This document shows, one piece after another, positions 31,889 to 44,104 of a stretch of 64,000 bases of DNA. The position numbers and the translations under genes are program-made. The DNA lies in assembly GCF_021018805.1 (NCBI RefSeq), contig NW_026961084.1, positions 1 through 64,000 of the forward strand, in the 5' to 3' direction. The DNA is from Prinia subflava. Taxonomy: Eukaryota; Chordata; Aves; Passeriformes; Cisticolidae. Positions within the stretch are counted from its first letter, which is position 1; the number at the start of each line of letters is the position of its first letter. The notes beneath the pieces were generated by a model. That model was not told the DNA's origin. It saw only the letters and a program-made list of their open reading frames with translations, and did not search any database.

Positions 31889-34641
31889 GTCTTGGTCTTG
31901 CTGAGGTTAGCCAGCCTGAGGAGCTGATGCAAATTCAGGCTAAAAGATGAGTGCTCATCATTTATACTGTGTAAAGCATGAATGAAAGGTTAAAAAAGTT
32001 CTAATGCATGATTTAAAATTTTTTTTTTATTTTTAAGAAAAGGGATGGGGAGAGGTGCCTCCTTTTATTTTCTTCTGAATAAATGTTATTCCTTGCTTGC
32101 AGCATGGTAGAAACCCTACTCTGCTCTGGCTGCTCCAGGACCCTTGGCAGCAGATACATGCACGCCTCAAGGCATCTCGACTGCAAGAGGGATTTGTTCT
32201 GTGTCCGTACTGACTCTGTTGAAAGGTAAGTGCAGAATGTTTATGGGTCAGCCTGCCAGCTCCACTGCACTCACCAGGCATGGCACTGAGGGTGCTCCTG
32301 TTACATCTCTGGCAAGGCTGGAGGGAGCGTCTTCTGCTGCTCTGTCCCACGGTGGTTTTCTGTATTGGTGCTGTTGGCATCCCAGTGCTCAGCTGTAGGG
32401 AACATCACCTGTGTAAGGCACATCCTAGAAAAAGAACCAAAACAAACCAACCTGGCCTGCCTTTTGTGTGGGAAGTTGCATTCCAGCCCAGAAAATATCA
32501 CCAGGTCCAGGGCACTAGAGGGTTCCTTCGCATTTGATTGGAAGAGTTCACAAACCAAGCACCAAAGAGGCCTGGCTGGAGCCTGTTAGGGGTCCGCATG
32601 ATCAGCAGGGAGTGTGGCCAGAGGGGCTCGGGCAGGACTCGGGGTGGCTCTGCCCTGTGCTGGCCACATCTGCTCTGTCCTTGCTAAGATGGGCAAAGGC
32701 AACTCTGACAACTGAGTACGTGCTTGAGACTCTCACTCAGCTGTCTTAAAATCTGTCTAGAAAATGAAAGTGTGCTTGGGTTTAGTTGGTTTATAGCACT
32801 TCAAAGGGGTTATTAAAAACTGTATCCTCAATTAAGGCTCCGCACCAGAGTCCTTTTGTGCAGGCATTGTCCTAATAGACAGTGGTTGTTCATCTGGACT
32901 GGTTTTAATGTCTCTTTTTTTTTCTGAAGTTCCCATTTATTTTGCTGTATTGCTGTGGATATTCCCCTTGGTACTCTGGACAGGGTTTGGAGATTTTTTT
33001 CTTCATTCCACTGCTAGAGTACTTTTTTTATTGCATGGCAGTAAAATTCTCTCATGCACTAACTTGGCTGCAGAATGGCATTTTCTGGCAAAGGGATGCT
33101 GCTTCTGCCAGCCAGCACTGCACTGTTCTTGGTGTCTTGGTGCCATTTTCCACTGTATCCCGTATCCCCAGAATCCACGGCTGTCTCTCAGGGTTCTAAA
33201 GGAGTGCTGTATTTGGATTTTTGGCTTCAGTGTGGGAAGTGCATGATGTAACCTGTGGCATCTCAGCTCTAGGCCAGGAACCCTGGAAAAGCAATCTCTC
33301 ATTCACGAGGAGCCGCTTACTCTTGAAAGCCCAGCTGTCTTGCAAGAGGTGCCGCACAGGGTGAGATTTAACCTTACATCATTCTTTGTTGAAATCACCT
33401 CTGAGAAATCTTAATATGCTTCAATGGTTTCTGCAGAACAGCTTATTCCACCCAGAGCAATTCAGTGCATTGTAACATGTACTGGACTGCTTCCTGTAAT
33501 TGCTGTCTTGTGCTCTGCAAGACTTTTAGCCACTTTTCCTTCAGTTTTCTTGGTAGTTAGCATTTTCTGTTTATCAAGCACAGCATTAGGTTCCTATTTC
33601 TGTCTCAGAAATTTGATATGATGTTTCTAGTTCGTTCCGATTCACTTCTCTAGATCTTCATTTAACTTTTAGCCATGTTTCTTCTGCCTCCTGTGGAAAT
33701 GGACTTAATGCTTTTGCTGTAACTTTATCTTGAAATATTAATCACAAATTAATCATGGTAAATCAAGTTGATGTTTTGCTCTACTAAAATCTTGTGACTG
33801 CAGGTAGGAAGAGTTGGGAGCGAACAGCCTGAGGAAGTGGACTGTGGAAGCTGAAGGTTGTCCAGCCAAAGCTGAGTGTGTGGCTCTGACACTGACCAAG
33901 GCTGGAAAGAGTTACTGTGTGGACAGAGAATGTTAGAGCCAGGTGAGCTTTCACAGGATGAAAGGAGCGAGGAGAGAATCGAATGGAAAGAATTGCTGAG
34001 ATCAGGTTTGAGCCCTTTCTTTGGGTTTGGGATTTGTTTTGGTTTTTTTGTTACCCAACACTGCTTAGCATTACTACTGTGAGATTTAAAGTTTTCTCCA
34101 AAAACTCAGAATTAATTTCCCCACTCTGCCCCACTGGTAGGCACCGCATCTCTTAGAAAAGCTCCTACCCACCATCTTCACTGCCCCAGTTTGAAGTAGT
34201 GCTCCAGTTTAGCCCGTAGTAATGGGTCTTACATCCCTTTCTGTTCAGGTAACTACACCATTTTGTTATTGACATATCTGCCAGAGGAGCCTACATTACT
34301 CCAGTGTAATTTGTGAGGCAGTTTCTGCTCTAACAAGTTTTTGAATGCTGCTCAACTGCAAGAGAGCTCCTTCTGGATGTTTGAAGGTGACAGAAGAGAT
34401 GGTCGCATCCCAGGAGCTTGATTTTGGAATGTTTAATGGAATTGGCCCAGTAGCTTTTACTTGTGGGCTTTGCAAGTCTGCCCACAGCAGGTCCAGCCTG
34501 TGCTTCAACTTAGAGCCCTCAGTGGGCAGGGAAATGGACCTTGGAGAGATTGTTACAGCTCTACTTAACGCTTTCTGAATTGGGATGATTTTCTGGAAGT
34601 AGGCTGTCCATTCTGACCCATTTTCTTCTCTCTCCTTGCAG

Positions 34642-34945
34642 ACTGTAGCTGCTAAAAGGCTGAGGTGAGACCAGGATCTGCAAAATCTCTGACTCTCCAT
34701 GTCTTCCCAAGGCTGAAGCCGTGTTTGCTGTCAATGACAACCCAGTGGAAGATGCTAAAGACTGAAAACTTTGGGGTTTTTCCCCTGAATCCCATGACAC
34801 TCTCTGCAGCTGTGCCCTGCATATCTCTTAAAAGAGTTTCCGGCTTTAGAAGGGTTTTACCCTGTGCAATATTGATCTATAAGTCAATGAAAAAGAATCT
34901 TACTGTATCAATGTGATGTTACTTGGTTTGAGTTGTTTAATTAAA
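34642..34945 (+). other. Candidate MIS18A-like terminal exon, unit B'
   Basis: Copy of 10377-10680 with the same acceptor, short TVAAKRLR frame and ATTAAA (34940). Confidence 0.45.
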
Positions 34946-35649
34946 GCATATCATTGATAAGGGGTTTGAGAATCCCTTGGACGGCCCTTGGGGCTGGCAG
35001 CTCTGATTTATTTTCTCTTCATTCCTTTAATGTCGTTCAATTATTTCTTAAGCAATTACTGCAATTTGGATATCCAGTAAGGACAGCAGCATTCCCACTC
35101 TGCTGGATTGGGAAATCCAAGCCCAATTCCTTGGAGAGATTGAGGGGATGGGGAGCTGAGCCTCAGGCTGGGTTTTGACAGTGGGAATTCGGTGAGGAAG
35201 AAAGAAGAGAGATTTCCCCAAAAAGGGGTTTAGGCCAGTTCTGCTGGCTTTGGGTGCCTCTACCTCCCAAAAATCCTCCTGGTTCAACAGGACTTGAAGA
35301 AGCAGCAGGATGTGCTAGGGGCCTGTGCTGAGACCCCCAAACCCTGGTCAGGGAGGCTGGGAAGTGTCAGCTCCAGAGGAACACCAGAGAGGGGCTACGC
35401 TGGGACGCCTCAAATTGCAGCCAGAGATGCTGGGCACTGCTGCACCTTTGGGACACTGCAGCGAGGCTCCACTGCCTGATGCAGAGAGCTGTCCCATTAT
35501 TGTTTGTCGGGCTTAGAAGCGGGCAGGTCATTCCAGCTGCACGGGTTGAAAAGCCCAGGGGAGCAGGTGGAGTCGCAGACGATCACACAGAAGCCAAGCT
35601 GGGAGAGGAAATGAGCTGTGCCACAGATTTCTTTTTCCCCAATGCCCCA

Positions 35650-36190
35650 GCACAGCCCCGGCTGCGGGCGGATCAAGAGCGGCTCGGCCCCAGTGCCCGG
35701 CCCGGAGCGGCTCCTGCCGCCCGCCGCCATCCCGGTCCCAGTCCCGGCCCCAACGCCGCCCCGGTGCTCCGGCCCCCAGACGCACAGCCCGCCCGCCGGG
35801 GGAGAGGCGGCTGCTCTCGGGACCCCCAGCCGACACCGAGAGGAGCCGAACGAGAAACCCCCAGTCCCACTCCCGGCTCTGCCTCAGTGCCCCGAGCTCC
35901 GCCCAGCCCGGGAGCAGCCCGGGCTGGGCTCCAGTGTGAGGGGGGGCCGGCCCGGGGGAGAGGGGCGGGGCCGGCTCGGGGGAGAGGGGCGGGGCCGGCT
36001 CGGGGGAGAGGGGCGGGGCCGGCCCGGAGGAGAGGGGCGGGGCCGGCCCGGAGGAGAGGGGCGGGGCCCGCTCGGAAGAGAGGGGCGGGGCCGGCCCGGA
36101 GGAGAGGGGCGGGGCCGCGGGCGATGGTCCCACCTACAACTCGGGCAGGGCGGGGAGGGCTCGGGGTGGGGCCGGGGCTCTGTGAGGCAC
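35650..36190 (+). promoter_or_regulatory. GC island with GC-box array, unit B'
   Basis: Copy of 11385-11925 at offset 24265, with no difference that I noticed. Confidence 0.5.
35946..36116 (+). repeat. 24-bp GC-box minisatellite, about 7 copies (unit B')
   Basis: Same repeat number and same order of variants as at 11681-11851. Confidence 0.9.
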
Positions 36191-37094
36191 TGCTGCAGAT
36201 GTGGAAGTGTCTGAGCTGGAGATATGCAGAGAACATCTGAATTCCATACTTGCCCCTTGTGCAATGAAGAACTAAGTTGCACGCGAGGGGAGCAGTATTT
36301 ATAAACTGTCTCCATATTTCCCTGTCATTCTGGCTGTTTGGATTTAGCCTGGGCTTATCAGCTAGATCATAAACAAGCCAACCCAGCTCCTGAACTCTCA
36401 ATGAAATGCTTCTACAGACAGACAAGCTAGTAATGATTCCAAAGGAAAAATTGTAAATGAAGGCTAATGATTGCTGGGGAATTTCCTTAGGAACTTCCTT
36501 AGGAATGATGAACTTCACACACAGAATTTTGGAGGTGGAATCCAAATTTCAGCCTTGGGCACTTGCAGGAGAAGAGGGATCCTTATCCATAGCAAGGAAA
36601 GTCTGGTGCCCCAGTGTGTCAAGTGCTGACAGTGAACTGTCTAGGGAATGAGCAGCAAGTCCCCCCTGCCCTCACACTCAGAGCGGCAGCAGCCACAGGT
36701 GTCAGCTATGAGAATGATGAGGACAGGGAACAAAGACAGCTGGGTGCTGTAACGATGATGAGGGGGCGGGTCCTCCCGAGGCTGCTTTAAGAGGGGGTGC
36801 CTCAGCTCAGTTCCGCATGGAGCTGCTGGAAGAGAGAGGCTTATGGTGGCCTCCCAGGCATGTCTCATGGAGTGATGGTGAGAGCCTCTCATTGGGTCTG
36901 GGGGAGCAACTGGATGCACTTGGGTGTGGGGCTTTGCTTGAAGGAGGTGCTGGGGGGCAAACCTTTGTGCTAGACGGGGCAGCAGCCGGTGAGCCAGTGT
37001 GGGTTTGTACAGGGGACTTTCACCTTTTGCTTTTCAATTTTATCTTGCTAATCCCTCCCTGCTGCCCCTGAAAAAAATGGGGGTTATGAGGACA

Positions 37095-38282
37095 AAGGAA
37101 GTTTAAATTGAGGGAAGAAACTCCTGTTTTGTTATTGTCTGTGTTTAAATTGGTGAAAAACCCCCTTTGCCTAGGATTTTAATGAATAGTAGTATTTAAA
37201 TGTGGTTTTTATTAAATATTATGGTTTTTGGTGGTATATAGTGTTTTGCTTTATTTTTTGGTTGTATTTATTAGATGTAATTTAGTTTTTGAGTGAAGAT
37301 AACTTAATGGATGAGTTTGTTTGTATTTGAGATAGAATTAATTCGAGTAGCTTTTTAAATAGACTTCTGATAAATGTTATTGAGGTTTTGTTTTTATTTA
37401 TTGTATGTAGGGATTCAGATTGGGTAGGGCTGGCTTGGGTGATGGAGATTTGGGTGTTTTGTTGGATGCAGCTTTTAATATTTAAAAGTTTTTTCTGTTT
37501 AGTTTTTTTAAGGTGGTTTTTACTATTTCACTGTGTAGATTTATTTTGTTTGTTGATGGTGTATGATAAGGGATACGGTCTATTTATTTAATGTTGTATT
37601 TCTTACTTCAGGTGTTGATCATGTTTTTTTTTTTAGACTGGGTTTTGTTGTTTGTTTTTTTTTATGGGGTATGATATGTTAAAGGATATGCTTTCTAAGG
37701 CTTACCATGGTGTAATGGGATGTAATATGAGGTACAGGGTCTGCTTTCAGTCATTTAGTGGTGTTTATTGTTATTGCGGTGAGTATGTAGTGTTTTGGTT
37801 GGTTTGAGGTAGTGTGATGTAGTTAATTTGTTAGGATTTTCTAATACATGTGGTTGGATTATTGTTTCTTTTATTGCAAGGGTTTATTCATTTGGTTTAT
37901 TTGGTTGCAGTATATGTTTGATAGGTTCAGATAATTTGGGAGATACTGTTCATGGTTAAATTGATCTTTTGGTTTTGTGTGTATATATAGGTGATTTTTT
38001 TGTTTGGATGGTTTGAGGCATTATGGGTTTATTGAATTAGGAATAATATTTTTGGTGTTGTTAAGTTTATTTGTGATATTTTTATATTTGCGGCATGATT
38101 TGTTTGTTGTTTTGGTGGGTCTTATTTGTTTTATTTTTGCAAACATGGCAGTGATATGGTGGATTTTTTAGGTAGTTTTTTGGGGTAGTGACATTCCTGT
38201 TTTGTTGCGGTGTGGATTTTCTACTCTAAGTTTTCAAGCTAGCTTTCTATTTCATTTGTGTGTTATGATTTAAATTATACAT
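37095..38282 (-). other. C-depleted tract, left part (unit B')
   Basis: Copy of 12830-14017 at offset 24265. Confidence 0.45.
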
Positions 38283-38288
38283 ACTGTT

Positions 38289-38731
38289 AGGTGTCAATCC
38301 TCTGTGCCCCTGCCTCTATTTCTAGAGCTTTCCCTGCCAGTCTTTTTTAAATCGATATATCATTTGCTGTTTCATATCATCACACTGCTTCTGCTATTCC
38401 CATTGGATTTTGTTCTGTACTCCCTGCCCTAAACCCCTCCCTGAGTGCATTTTCATTGGTTGCTTGCTTTGTATTGCCCTGTCTATAAAACGCACGGGAG
38501 GACACGTGCCCCCGGTCTTTGGGGTCCAGCTTTTAGTTGTTATGCTTCAGTTATACCTGTAATAAATCTCCTTAGTTTACCCCAAGACCCGTCTCGTCTT
38601 CACTTTGTCTCTGCGCGCATAGACTGGCTGAACCAGAGTCCCGGTGGGGAAGTGAGAGCTCCCCGGGGGAAGGTGTCGCACCCCTGAATGTCGCTGCGTG
38701 CCCTGGGGTTTAGGAAAACACGCACAGCGAC
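38289..38731 (+). mobile_element. Solo LTR (unit B')
   Basis: Copy of the LTR at 14024, with TATAAAA at 38484, AATAAA at 38561 and the same ACTGTT flanks. Confidence 0.65.
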
Positions 38732-38737
38732 ACTGTT

Positions 38738-39680
38738 TACTAGTTTAGATTTTTTCATGTTGTTAATTAGTTTGGGTTTTTTAGTTATTTTATAGAGTAG
38801 TGGTTATTATTTATGAGTTAGTGTAGGTTTTTTTAGTTGTGTTTAGGGTCAGTTGTAGGTCAGTTTTGAGTTCAGCAAGTTGGATTGATTTATATCTTCT
38901 GCTAGTTTTTGTGATTTGCTGTGTGGAATTCTCTATGGTTGTTTCCAGTTTTTGTTCTATTTTTATGATGTGATAAGAATTGTTAGTGAAAAGACTCTAG
39001 TGTTCTTTGTTTGTATGGTGGAGTTTTTTAGTTTGTGTTCATTTTTTGGTTTTTTTTTGTTAATGGTAATAAAGATTTTTTGGGGGGTTAATTTGTGATT
39101 ACTTGAAAGATTTTAGGGACATTTAGGCTTTTTTATGTGGGTGTGCTGTATGAAGAGAGTAATTTATTTGTTTTATGTGATGTTGGTGGTGTGGTGGGTA
39201 GAGGGCCTTTTTGTAGTAGTTATTTTAAATGTTTGAGGGGTTTTGGCACTTTAGTTACAGTGGGACTTTTAAATTTTATTTTTAGTTAGTTTTTTTAGGT
39301 TTTATTACAGTTAACAGTTGTGATTTTTTTTGCTGTGTTAGTAATAGAAGTGGATTTTGATTTTGTATGTAGTGATGGGATTATTGTATATGGCATACTA
39401 GTGTTGACTGGGATTTAAATTTCTGTGGTTCTGATGTGTTAGGTTAATATGTTTATGTATTTCAAAACACATGGGATTTTGCTTTTTGTTTGGTTAGAGA
39501 CAGGCCTTTTTAAGTTTGGGGAGGTTCTGGATGTATATTTGAGTTTTTTTAAAGGAATTGGACGAGGTATTATTTTCATTATATTTAGTAGTTTGATTAT
39601 GGGTCATCAGAGTTGGCTTTTTTTGGTGCAATTTTTTTTGAGTTTTCTTTTTCAAAGTTCATGTATTTGTGTGGTTAGGG
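38738..39680 (-). other. C-depleted tract, right part (unit B')
   Basis: Copy of 14473-15415 at offset 24265. Confidence 0.45.
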
Positions 39681-40905
39681 CAGTGGTGTTTCTGGTGTAA
39701 CTCTAAGCATCCATTGTTGTTTGTGTGTTCCAGCTGCTCTGCTCGTATTACATTGAGACCCCCTTACAGAGCGGCAAACAGCTCTGCTGAGACCGTGCCC
39801 TGATGTTTGGTTTTCTTTGTGAGAGCTGACTGAGACACAGCAGCCCGGGGACAGCAGGGAATTCCCCAAGGGCAGGACGGCCTTCCTTTGCACCCGACGC
39901 AGATTCTCGTTCCCGGAAGTCCCAGAGATAAGTGGAGGGCTATGAGCCACAGAGGGGATGAAAGCAGGGTGCCGGGTGGGAACTCGCGGAGAGGGGTCTG
40001 GAGTCAGCTCTGCAGACCGGGATGGCCCAGATGTGACCCTTTAGGCCACATCGAGGGAAAGTCTCCGTTTTGATCACAGTGCTGAGGTGTGCAGGGCAGA
40101 GCAGTCCCAGGCCATGTGGAGTCACTTGTCTGTTGTGCACTCTGTGTCTTTTGGGCGTCTCACATGCAATATCTTCTGCCTTAGCCCTTCGAGGAGCCTC
40201 TCGGAAACACCAGGCATCGTTCTTAATACCTCCCTATTCCTCAGCTCGGTGGCTTTGACTTGGGACCTCGCACGCACATCAGAATCACATCTCTCTTCAG
40301 AAGCATCCGGTCCCAGGTCTTTTCAGGTCTTGTTCTGAGCTGTACTGACAGCTGTGCACCGCAATGATCCATTGTGGCGGAGTAGGCATTGTAAGAATGC
40401 CGAGATAGGTCGAGGTATCTGACCGTAGGTTTCTCGGGCATCCATCTTTGCGGTTCTCGGACGAAGCAGTTCTGCTGGCGTCTTCTTGCTGCCGGGTTCT
40501 TTGAGCCTCATCGGCTCTACATCGGTCTTACCTCGGTCATCTCCTTCCGCATTCTCTCGGCCCTCAGGGTCCTTCTTCTTGCCAAGCCTTTTCTCTCGCT
40601 GTTGCGTCCTTCTCGTTTGTGGTGTCCTGTGTCACGGGTGTTGGTGTGCGTTTGGCCCTGCGCTGCTCTGCCCTGCTGCGTAGCCTGGGTGTAGGGGTAA
40701 TAGGGCATGTCCCGGGGACTTGAAGTTTGCAGTGTAGGGTGTAGTGGGAGCGTAGAGGGTATTTTTAGGTGGGCACAAGATGCCTGGAGGTTTTAAGTTA
40801 TCCTGCAGTGCTCTGACTTTTGTACTGACTTTCAGATGCAGATGGATTAAATCTGTGGCAGAGGGCCCCATCCTGGGTGAGGGTGTTCTCCTCCTCCACT
40901 GCCTG
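39681..40905 (+). repeat. X module 1 (unit B')
   Basis: Nearly identical to the left part of the X module in unit B. Its right end has the private CAGTGCTCTGACTTTTGTAC variant and an exon-like block (ATGCAGATGGATTAA...) between CTTTCAG and GTGAGG. Confidence 0.7.
39826..39945 (+). CDS. Exon-like 39-codon block in X1, unidentified
   Basis: Identical in frame and stop to 15561-15680. See that entry for the reading. Confidence 0.3.
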   Translation: MTETQQPGDSREFPKGRTAFLCTRRRFSFPEVPEISGGL

Positions 40906-40992
40906 AAGAAGAAGGTTGGTTGGTGTTGGTCTTGGCAGGGGAGGTGTGAATGGTGGCTACATTGCAGCATTGTTCTTTGTGTTTATTTTTAG

Positions 40993-41034
40993 GTACTAAA
41001 GCTGGGTATTGGCAGTAAAGGTCAATGAAGCAAG
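40993..41034 (+). other. 42-bp candidate micro-exon between X1 and X2
   Basis: Bounded by TTATTTTTAG and CAAG|GTGAGC. It has a diverged partner of the same length at 43641. In the frame starting at its first base it contains TAA (VLKLGIGSKGQ, then TAA), so if it is coding it must be read in another phase. Confidence 0.3.
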
Positions 41035-41039
41035 GTGAG

Positions 41040-42439
41040 CAGTGACTGGTGGATAGAAGCAGTTTTTATTGCTCAGGTCTTAATTTCTGGTGCAGCTCTA
41101 AGCATCCACTGTTGTTTTTTTATTTTAGTTGGTTCACTTGCTGGATGTCCCAGCCTTGGATGCCAGAGGCCAGATGGGTGTAAGCTTAAGGTACACTTGT
41201 GGCATACCTTAGTTGGACTGGGGAGGTTGCTGTTTCACACTGTTTCAGCATGCATTTTTGCTTGATTTCTTTGCAGGTGCTGCTGCTGCCCTAGGCATGC
41301 CAAGGAACGGAGGAGAGCAGGTGAGGGGGCATTTAGGCAGGGTCGCTCCTGGGCAAGGGGTTAAGCATGTACCTTTTCATTTTGCAGGTATCCTCCGGGC
41401 AGCCTCTGGAGTCGAATGTAGATCTAAGATGAGCCAGGACAGCAGTGTGGAGGAGACCTGGGGATTATTCTTCTGGAGGGGATCGTCACATTTTCATTTT
41501 CATGGTCCTAGGTGCCCTGTGGAGGTGCAGAGCTGATTTTGGATACGGCAGCACCGAAGCGGACACAGAGAATGTCTCGATGTTGACGGTCCTGATGCGT
41601 TCTTTTCAATCAAGAATGGATTTTGTCTACTCATCTCCTGAAAGATAAGTGTTGGGGCTGGTGGTCAGGAGCAGAGGAAAAACTTTTTCTGTTCTAGGAG
41701 GCAATTTAAAGTTAGCTGAGACGAGAGGGCTGTAGAGGGATGGACCATTTGGAAGTAAAGGGAGAGCATTTCTCCTCAGCCTCGTTGGAGCCTTCCCTGG
41801 CCAGGACAGTTCTGACCCCTCTCCGTGTTCTAGCGAGCTTTGTGGTGTCAGCCATCTTCAGGAGTGCACAGGGTTAGGGTGCACCAGGGGATGCCTGGCC
41901 CACCCTGGGATCCGTGTCCTAGGAGGAACCCAAGTTGCAGGTTGTAGGGTTCAGCAGGGGCACTTGACAGTGACACACAGAGGCTGAGGGAGGGCTTGAG
42001 AGGGAAAGGACTCAAGGGCTAGAGAGCACAGAGTGAAAATAAGGGCTATAGCCAGGGATACAAGTTAGAATACAGATATACCTGCCCTCACAGCATCCCT
42101 CCCAACACCCCTGTTTTTCTGAGAGTAGGTGCCGGCAGCAACCCTAATGCAGGACAGTGCCAGAACTCCTGAGAGGTGCAGGCAGTAAGCTGAAGGCTAG
42201 GCGAGGCAGAAAGCAGCAGTGGGGTTGTGGATTCCCCTGGGTTTTTTATTAACAGGATATGCCCACCATGGGATCTGTGTCCTGCTCTGGTGAGTGGTCA
42301 CTGCCCCAAAAACGCGATGAGGACTTTGGCTCTGCAAGTTTGAGCCTCTGAGCGTTGCTAAATCTATTATTCAATGACCCAGGCATTCATAGAAGACAGT
42401 GAGTAGCAAAGGGGCAGGTGTTGGTAATTGTGCTGCCAA
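41040..42439 (+). other. Unassigned DNA between X1 and X2 (B' only)
   Basis: Contains further splice-like blocks (for example TTTCTTTGCAG at about 41265-41275 and AGAGCAG|GTGAGG at about 41322; CATTTTGCAG at about 41387). No coding frame or family is recognised, and this DNA is absent from unit B. Confidence 0.35.
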
Positions 42440-43560
42440 GGCCTTGTGTTCACATTTGGTTTCCTTTATTGTAGCCGCCTGAGAGACGACAGCCCGGTAC
42501 CAGTGGGAAATTCCTCAAGGGCGAGGCGGCCTCGTTTTGCACCCGATGCCGATTGGCGTTCCCAGACATCAAAGAGATAAGTGGAGGGCTGTGAGCCACA
42601 GAGGGGGCTGAAAGCGGGGTGGCCGGTCAGGAGTCAGCAGGAGGGTTTTTTGAGTCAGATTTGCAGTCTGGGATGGCCAAGATGTGGCCCCTTAGGGACC
42701 TAAAGGTAAAGTCTCACTTGATCGAAGTGCTGAACTGTGCAGGGCAGAGCAGTCCCAGGCCATGTGGAGTCACTTGTCTGTTGTGCACTCTGTGTCTTTT
42801 GGGCGTCTCACATGCAATGTCTTCTGCCTTAGCTCTTCAAGGAGCCTCTTGGAAACACCAGGCATCGTTCTTAATACCTCCCTATTCCTCAGCTCGGCAC
42901 CTTTGACACTCGGGACCTCGCACGCACATCAGAATCGCATCTCTCTTCAGAAGCATCCGGTCCCAGGTCTTTTCAGGTCTTGTTCTGAGCTGTACTGGCA
43001 GCTGTGCACAGCAGTGATCCCTTATGGCGGATTAGGCCTCGTAAGAAGGCCGAGCTAGGTCGAGGTATCTGACCGTAGGGTTCTCGGGCATCCATCTTTG
43101 CGGTTCTCAGACGAAGCAGTTCTGCTGGCGTCTTCTTGCTGCTGGGTTCTTCGAGCCTCATCGGCTCACCATCGGTCTTACCTCGATCGCCTGCTTTCAC
43201 ATTTTCTTGATCCTTAGTCATTCTGGATCATTCATCTTGCCGAGCCTTTTCTCTCGCTGTTGCGTCCTTCTCGTTTGTGGTGTCCTGTGTCACGGGTGTT
43301 GGTGTGCGTTTGGCCCTGCGCTGCTCTGCCCTGCTGCGTAGCCTGGGTGTAGGAGTAATAGGACATGTCTTGGGGACTTGAATTTTGCAGTGTAGGGTGT
43401 AGTTGGAGCGTAGAGGGTATTTCTAGATGAGCACAAGATGCCTGGAGCTTTTAAGTTATCCTGCAGCGCTCTGACTTTTGTGCTAACTCTCTTTAAGCTG
43501 CGGATGGATTAGATCCATGGCAGAGGGCCCCATTCCAGGTGAGGGGCTCTGCCCCATGCA
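42440..43560 (+). repeat. X module 2 (unit B')
   Basis: A diverged paralogue of X1 and X3, with many substitutions and small indels across about 1.1 kb. It is absent from unit B. Confidence 0.7.
42475..42594 (+). CDS. Exon-like 39-codon block in X2, unidentified
   Basis: Preceded by a good acceptor (GGTTTCCTTTATTGTAG). It reads PPERRQPGTSGKFLKGEAAS, then FCTRCRLAFPDIKEISGGL and TGA. CTRC gives a CxxC pair that X1 lacks (CTRR). No family recognised. Confidence 0.33.
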   Translation, partial: PPERRQPGTSGKFLKGEAASFCTRCRLAFPDIKEISGGL

Positions 43561-43640
43561 GGTCAGTCACCGTTTGTCTTCAGAGGGGCAGCGTAAATGG
43601 TGGCTGTGTTACAGCGCTGTTCTTTGCATTTGTTTTTAGG

Positions 43641-43682
43641 AAGCATGGCTGGATAGCGGCAGCCAAGGTGAAGCAAACAAGG
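43641..43682 (+). other. 42-bp candidate micro-exon between X2 and X3
   Basis: Bounded by TTGTTTTTAG and CAAG|GTGAGC, 42 bp, similar to 40993-41034. Here the block is open in its first frame only as far as TGGCTGGATAGCGGC and beyond without a stop. No family assigned. Confidence 0.3.
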
Positions 43683-43779
43683 TGAGCGTTGATTGGTGGA
43701 CAGAATCAGTTGCTGTTGCTCAAGTCTCTCTTGATGGTGTAACTGTAAGTGTCCATTATGGTGTGTTTTAGGGGGTCCA

Positions 43780-44104
43780 CTCGCATCACGCCGAACTCCG
43801 CTCAGCGACCGGACGACGGAGCTGCTTCGCCTCTCTCGTGAGCCGTCGGGGAGCACGACAGGACTCCGTGATGAAGCCTCCATCTTCTCCGTTTGAAGGT
43901 GCCGTCCGGACTGCGGTAAGGGCCGAGGCGTTGCGGTGGGTCGGGGAGGTAGGGAGGAGGAGCGAGGGTCCACTCAAGTTTCAGCCGTGCCGCATCACCT
44001 CGTCTCCTCTTAAGCCAGGTATACCCTGTGACCTTGGCGTGGGGCTCAAGGATCCGGGCCTTTTCGGGAGATGGTGAGTAGCAGAATTGTCAGGTGTTGG
44101 CAGT
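43780..44104 (+). other. GC-rich exon-like stretch between X2 and X3 (B' only)
   Basis: Follows a GTGTGTTTTAG acceptor at about 43769. One plus frame is open for 79 codons from ATG 43838 (MSRRGARQDSVMKPPSSPFE...) to 44077, with a possible donor (GCG|GTAAGG) at 43916. The minus strand is also open. No family recognised. Confidence 0.25.

Larger units (their letters stand above)
24249..32613 (+). repeat. Tandem amplicon unit A2 (short type)
   Basis: This is an 8365-bp copy of the A1 layout, with the A-only segment at 25795-27088. It differs from A1 by scattered substitutions (for example G for A in the T-run at about 27796, and CTCGCATT for CTCTCATT in exon 3) and by microsatellite length. AT-rich spacer and low-complexity DNA fill 28650-29565; no gene is visible there. 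Confidence 0.92.
31129..34945 (+). pseudogene. MIS18A: MIS18A-like gene copy 3 (spans units A2/B'; has a candidate 3' end)
   Basis: Exon 1 is at 31129-31326 (frameshift about 31288-31290), exon 2 at 32103-32225, exon 3 at 33267-33360, and the candidate terminal exon at 34642-34945 with ATTAAA at 34940. Exon 3 has the B-type SSRPG...KQS variants, like copy 1. The shorter poly(A) tract in the 5' leader (about 30956-30980) opens a longer upstream reading frame into exon 1, which is not evidence of a longer protein. Confidence 0.68.
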
